Shown here piece after piece: positions 60,240 through 64,000 of a DNA stretch of 64,000 bases. Both the position numbers and the translations under genes were made by a program. Each line of letters begins with the position of its first letter. Position 1 is the first letter of the stretch. Below the pieces are notes generated by a model that saw only the letters and a list, made by a program, of their open reading frames with translations, was not told the DNA's origin and ran no database searches. Location of the stretch: NCBI GenBank assembly GCA_025560025.1, contig CP048485.1, forward strand, positions 868,001 to 932,000, written 5' to 3'. The DNA comes from Agrobacterium tumefaciens. GTDB taxonomy: Bacteria > Pseudomonadota > Alphaproteobacteria > Rhizobiales > Rhizobiaceae.

Positions 60240-61472
60240 TTAGTCGGCGGCGGCCTCGGCGTCCGTCCGTCGCCGCCCGGCGCGGAAACGCTGGATAAGC
60301 GCATAAAGCGACGGATTGGATTTGATCAGGCTCTTTGTTCTCGCAATCGCCACGTAAGCGGATGCCGCAGCGCGGCCCTTCAATGTCACCGGCAGGAATA
60401 TATCGTGCTGCACGGTGGAAAGCGGACACCAGCTGCGTTTGTAGGGCTGGTCGCCGACGCCGAAATCGAACAGCGTGGCTTTTTCCCTGCACGCCCTCTC
60501 GATCATCAGCCAGAATAGCAACTCGCCGGGGCTGAGCTCCGAAACCGCCTCATCGATTGAGCCGAACTGACAGATGATGTGATCCTGCTTGCGCGAAAGA
60601 CCCGATATGGCGGCGATGACGCCTTCGCTTTCACCGTGCAGACGAATGGCATGCAGTTCCAGAAGACTGTCCGTGCCCGTCTCCGGAAAATTGGCCAGGT
60701 CGTAGAAAAAATTCTTCACCGTCTGATCGCGAAAGGCATCCGGAATGCCCTGAGAGGCAAAACGGGCGGCCTTCTGCCGGAAGAAAGCCTGCAGCAATTC
60801 GCATTTCTCTTTGGGCGAACGGGCGATCACATGGCTATAGCCACCCATTTCCTCGGCCCTTCGGCTCTGGATACGGAATTTCTTTCGCCGTCTCTTGGCA
60901 TTGACCTGCCGAAGGGTGTTTTCGAAACTGTCGAGCAGGGGAAGCTGGAAGGCCGGGTTCTGGTTTTCAACCGAAGCCAGATGCGAGAGCGGGTTGGTCC
61001 TGCCGCGCCAAATCAGCGGTATGTTCTGCAGCGCGAGAATATCGGCCCGGCCATGCAGCAGTTTTCGCGCCTCGCGGGCGATGGCCGCCGCGGTCTTCTG
61101 TCCCGCCTCTTCGGCGAAGGACGCGTCGAAAAGTCCGGTATTGATATTGTTGAAACGTCCGCCGGGGAAGTGCGCCTTGCGGATGCCGCCTTCCTGAACG
61201 ATTTCGAGCGGCAGCAGGAACACCGTCTTTCCGCCCTGCCGGCCGCGAATGATGACAAGGGGGCTGTTTTGCGTTTGCGCCCAGATGGAGCACCAGCCGA
61301 AACCCTGGTGCAGGGAATTGAGCGGATCACGCTCCAGCGCCTCCCAGTCGGAGCGGATTGCCGAGGCATCATCAACGAGATCGATGGTCAGACGGTCGGC
61401 GCCGCGCCGCTCGCCTTGCATGGCCGCAGGTTCCTTGCCCTCGCTTGTTGTGACCGGCCCCACAGCCGCCAT
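60240..61472 (-). CDS. CelD/BcsL-like FemAB-type acyltransferase
   Basis: This 410-aa cytosolic GNAT/FemAB-fold protein has DWEALERDPLNSLHQ, HFPGGRFNNINTG and a C-terminal half with ERACREKATLFDFGVGDQPYKR, typical of CelD/BcsL proteins near cellulose and polysaccharide genes. It may acylate or modify the sugar precursor. GGAGAGAG precedes ATG 61472. It converges with the Wzz-like gene; if upp, it fits uppA. Confidence 0.75.
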   Translation of the reverse strand: MAAVGPVTTSEGKEPAAMQGERRGADRLTIDLVDDASAIRSDWEALERDPLNSLHQGFGWCSIWAQTQNSPLVIIRGRQGGKTVFLLPLEIVQEGGIRKAHFPGGRFNNINTGLFDASFAEEAGQKTAAAIAREARKLLHGRADILALQNIPLIWRGRTNPLSHLASVENQNPAFQLPLLDSFENTLRQVNAKRRRKKFRIQSRRAEEMGGYSHVIARSPKEKCELLQAFFRQKAARFASQGIPDAFRDQTVKNFFYDLANFPETGTDSLLELHAIRLHGESEGVIAAISGLSRKQDHIICQFGSIDEAVSELSPGELLFWLMIERACREKATLFDFGVGDQPYKRSWCPLSTVQHDIFLPVTLKGRAAASAYVAIARTKSLIKSNPSLYALIQRFRAGRRRTDAEAAAD

Positions 61473-61570
61473 CCACTCTCTCCGGTTGTTCCGATCGCAC
61501 TATAGCGTTGAGCGGCAAACAATCGGTTTATAAAATTGCGACCTCTGGATGTCCCATGAAAAGAGGGCGG

Positions 61571-61798
61571 CTACCCCCGTTTTTTTGATCCGGCCATCCA
61601 TTTGATGACGAGCATGGCGGGCAATATCCACAAGAGACCGCTCAGCACGAAATAGATGAGATGCACCCACCAGGGCGATTGCGCCAGCGTTGCCGATGCG
61701 ATGGCCGTCGCCGCCACGGCGTAAACGACGACGAGGCAGATGATGACGATGGTGCCGATAAGCGATCTGAGGCGAGGGTGCATGAAGTCTTCCGTCAT
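61571..61798 (-). CDS. DUF2842 membrane protein
   Basis: This 75-aa protein has two transmembrane helices and the DUF2842 pattern (RSLIGTIVIICLVVVYAVAA then FVLSGLLWILPAMLVIKWM). It often neighbours heme/cytochrome genes in Alphaproteobacteria, as here before heme A synthase. The function is unknown. Confidence 0.8.
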   Translation of the reverse strand: MTEDFMHPRLRSLIGTIVIICLVVVYAVAATAIASATLAQSPWWVHLIYFVLSGLLWILPAMLVIKWMAGSKKRG

Positions 61799-61911
61799 TG
61801 AGTATCTGCGCGGGACTATAGCGCCGCGACCCGATGCCGCAAACCCTGAGGCCTTGTTTTGTGGTGCGGGTTGGGGCTAATCAACATGACTGTATGATGG
61901 AGACCTGAAAG

Positions 61912-63030
61912 ATGCGTTCGAGCGGCATGACGATGGCAAATGGTTCTGCGGAAATGGTGGTGGAGGCTGCCCTGCAGAAACAGGAGAAGGACCGCCGCCT
62001 GCTGCGCATCTGGCTGCGCGTCGTGCTCTTCACGCTCTTCTGTCTGGTCCTCGTCGGCGGCGCCACGCGGCTCACCGAATCCGGCCTGTCTATTACCGAA
62101 TGGAAGCCGATCCACGGCGCCATTCCGCCGCTTTCCGTCGCCGAATGGGAAGAGGAGTTCCAGCTTTACAAGCGCATTCCCCAATATCAGGAAATCAACA
62201 AGGGCATGTCGCTCGACGAGTTCAAGACGATTTTCTGGTGGGAATGGGCGCATCGCCTGCTTGCCCGCGCCATTGGCCTCATCTTCGCTTTGCCGCTCGC
62301 CTTCTTCTGGCTCACCGGCCGCGTCGAAAAGCGCCTGCGCCTGCCGCTGGTCGGCCTTCTGGCGCTTGGTGGCTTTCAGGGCTTCATCGGCTGGTGGATG
62401 GTATCCTCAGGCCTCGTCAACCGCACCGATGTTTCGCAGTATCGCCTTGCCACGCATCTGACCATTGCCTGCCTCATCTTTGCGGGCTGTATGTGGATCT
62501 TGCGCGGGCTGTCGCTTCATTCCCCCGAGGCCGCCGACGAAAAGACGGGCAGGGGTTTTGCCGCGCTGCTGACGGTGCTCTGTCTCTTCCAGATCTATCT
62601 CGGCGCATTGGTGGCGGGGCTGAATGCCGGCCTTTCCTATAATACCTGGCCGCTGATGGATGGCTCGCTGGTGCCTGGCGATCTGTTCCTGCAACAGCCC
62701 TGGTGGATCAACCTCTTTGAGAACCCCAAGACGGTGCAGTTCGTCCACCGCCTTGGCGCCTACACGCTGTTTGCCGCCACGTTGTGGCATATGGTGTCTA
62801 TGGCCCGCGCCTTGCCCAATACACCGCATGCCCGCCGCGCGGTGCTGTTCTTCGTGCTCGTCTCCATTCAGGCGGCGCTCGGGATCACCACGCTTTTGAT
62901 GCATGTGGATATTCACGTCGCGCTCGCTCATCAGGGCATGGCGCTGATCGTGCTTGGTTTCGCCGTCGCCCACTGGCGCGGGTTCATCGGCGAATATCCG
63001 GCGCCCGTTGCGGTCGAGGTCAGGGACTGA
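61912..63030 (+). CDS. ctaA: heme A synthase (COX15/CtaA)
   Basis: This 372-aa membrane protein has about eight helices and converts heme O to heme A for cytochrome oxidase. Characteristic His-containing segments are [33 protein letters not shown] and [13 protein letters not shown], with His ligands for hemes. It is longer than Bacillus CtaA, as in the alphaproteobacterial type. GGAG precedes the ATG. Confidence 0.9.
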   Translation: MRSSGMTMANGSAEMVVEAALQKQEKDRRLLRIWLRVVLFTLFCLVLVGGATRLTESGLSITEWKPIHGAIPPLSVAEWEEEFQLYKRIPQYQEINKGMSLDEFKTIFWWEWAHRLLARAIGLIFALPLAFFWLTGRVEKRLRLPLVGLLALGGFQGFIGWWMVSSGLVNRTDVSQYRLATHLTIACLIFAGCMWILRGLSLHSPEAADEKTGRGFAALLTVLCLFQIYLGALVAGLNAGLSYNTWPLMDGSLVPGDLFLQQPWWINLFENPKTVQFVHRLGAYTLFAATLWHMVSMARALPNTPHARRAVLFFVLVSIQAALGITTLLMHVDIHVALAHQGMALIVLGFAVAHWRGFIGEYPAPVAVEVRD

Positions 63031-63036
63031 GGTGGC

Positions 63037-63882
63037 TTAGAACTGCCCGAGCACCGTTTTGATGGTGGTCGCGACGGCGAGTTCGTTGTCGCGTTCCTCC
63101 GCATTGCCGTCCTCTTCATGCCACGCGGCAGAAAGGCAGCCATAGGCAAAGGCATATTGCAGCAATAGCCGTTCGTCCCGTTGCAGCGCCTTCGCAAAGA
63201 TCGCCGCCATGGAGGCGATGCGCGCCTCGCTGCGGGTGAGGTCGAAACGGTCGAGCGGGTTGGAGAACATGTTGGCGACATCAAGCGCCGCATCGCCGAT
63301 CAGGCCGGCCGGGTCGATGATGATCCAGCCGCGTTCGCTGCGCATGATGTTCTCGTGATGCAGATCGCCGTGCAGCGGCTTCACATCCCGTTGCTGGCTG
63401 ATCAGTTCCTGCGCAAGCCCGGCCGCCTCGATATAGGGGCTGTCCACACTGTCGGTACGGTCCTGTTCGGCCTTGCGGAACAGGCTCTCGAAATAGAGTG
63501 GCAGAGTCAGCAGGCTTGAAGGTGGCGGCTGCTGCGATGGCTGATGATATCTGAGCAGGACATCGGCGGCGATCTCCGTGGTGGCATCGTCGTTGCCGTC
63601 GCGAAACAGCACGTCGCGCAGGGTCTCCGTACCGGCATGTTCCATCAGCAGAATATCGTCAGAGCGGTCGAGCAGTTCCACGCAGCCGATGCCGGCGCGC
63701 CATGCGATGAAATCCGCGCCGCGAAGGCTGTCTTCCAGCACTTTCTGTTTCAGAACCTTGGCGACGGCAAGGGAGCCGTCGCCGCGCGTAAGCTCGTAAA
63801 CCACCCCGGCCGGCGTATCGGCAATAGGTTTCGCGGCCTCGATATTCCACGAGGCCGGAAAAGGGGGCGGGGCAATGTTCAT
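63037..63882 (-). CDS. aminoglycoside/hydroxyurea phosphotransferase-like kinase
   Basis: This 281-aa kinase-fold protein of the APH(6)/hydroxyurea phosphotransferase family has HGDLHHENI (catalytic loop) and IDPAGLIGDAALDVANM (DFG-like Mg site). It could phosphorylate an aminoglycoside, another small molecule or hydroxyurea. Resistance cannot be inferred from sequence. It is convergent with ctaA, with a 6-bp gap. Confidence 0.85.
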   Translation of the reverse strand: MNIAPPPFPASWNIEAAKPIADTPAGVVYELTRGDGSLAVAKVLKQKVLEDSLRGADFIAWRAGIGCVELLDRSDDILLMEHAGTETLRDVLFRDGNDDATTEIAADVLLRYHQPSQQPPPSSLLTLPLYFESLFRKAEQDRTDSVDSPYIEAAGLAQELISQQRDVKPLHGDLHHENIMRSERGWIIIDPAGLIGDAALDVANMFSNPLDRFDLTRSEARIASMAAIFAKALQRDERLLLQYAFAYGCLSAAWHEEDGNAEERDNELAVATTIKTVLGQF

Positions 63883-63892
63883 GAGAAAAGTC

Positions 63893-64000
63893 TCATGCGG
63901 AGAGCATCAGTTCCATGTTCTGCACGGCAGCACCGGATGCACCCTTGCCGAGATTGTCGAGCAGCGCGACGAGGTTGATGTGTTCGCCGCCCGGCGTACC
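63893..64000 (-). CDS. argC: N-acetyl-gamma-glutamyl-phosphate reductase, C-terminal end
   Basis: Only the last 35 residues are present; the gene runs off the window. The end reads [19 protein letters not shown], the conserved C-terminus of ArgC. The enzyme catalyses the third step of arginine biosynthesis. Confidence 0.85.

Overview
The window looks like a chromosomal segment of a Rhizobiaceae member, most likely Agrobacterium. The evidence is the GC-rich coding sequence outside the first 13.6 kb, the dense alphaproteobacterial families (DUF982, DUF1203, DUF2087, DUF2842, DUF2934, HlyU, ExoD), an HmrR/CueR-type copper locus, rhizobial intergenic palindromes, and a polysaccharide cluster whose content and order fit the Agrobacterium unipolar polysaccharide (upp) locus. 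The species assignment is an inference from gene content; no rRNA gene is present.

Region 1 (1-13.6 kb) is the right part of a prophage or prophage remnant. It ends with a tyrosine integrase at 12392-13588 (minus strand). Leftward of it lie a 296-aa unknown protein, an AlpA-like regulator, a translationally coupled early/replication operon (8998-11034), a ribbon-helix-helix-like gene, and two large proteins that resemble virion ejection proteins. Further left are small accessory cargo genes on the plus strand: a secreted SNase-like nuclease, zinc-ribbon proteins, a lipoprotein, and small membrane proteins. No terminase, portal, capsid or tail gene is visible here. One cargo transcription unit (1594-2098) starts at a promoter overlapped by an alphaproteobacterial LexA box.

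Region 2 (13.9-24.7 kb) is a copper and transport locus. A P1B copper ATPase, a 2Fe-2S ferredoxin-reductase and a CueR/HmrR regulator form one operon, followed by a dpp/nik-type ABC transporter (two permeases, two ATPases, one binding protein). A CopZ chaperone gene lies at 24378-24632. The promoters of copA and copZ share the same MerR-family architecture (TTGACC, 19-bp spacer, matching dyad), so both are probably controlled by the regulator encoded at 17553-18041.

Region 3 (24.7-46.7 kb) holds mostly housekeeping and metabolic genes: TrkH, threonine deaminase, HlyU, a membrane GGDEF protein, azoreductase with a divergent LysR, CpdB, PilZ, DUF1203, a degenerate DUF4344 protein, a RibD/DHFR-like reductase, a sulfurtransferase-GNAT fusion, AlaX, cysteine synthase, photolyase, DUF982, MGMT, a CHAP/NlpC-like secreted protein, a second LysR and a zinc alcohol dehydrogenase.

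Region 4 (46.9-53 kb) contains tRNA-Asn(GUU), tRNA-Pro(GGG) and many small membrane or hypothetical genes. Four exact GGAAC-N16-CGTT promoters and one near match, the consensus of the general-stress sigma factor EcfG, lie in 42.0-53.0 kb. A small SOS-box gene at 50212-50415 is a chromosomal paralogue of the prophage gene at 1594-1788.

Region 5 (53-61.5 kb) is a six-gene exopolysaccharide cluster: Wzy/ligase-like, initiating phosphotransferase, GT4, Wza-like, Wzz/BY-kinase-like and CelD/FemAB-like proteins. The window closes with DUF2842, heme A synthase, an APH-type kinase and the 3' end of argC.
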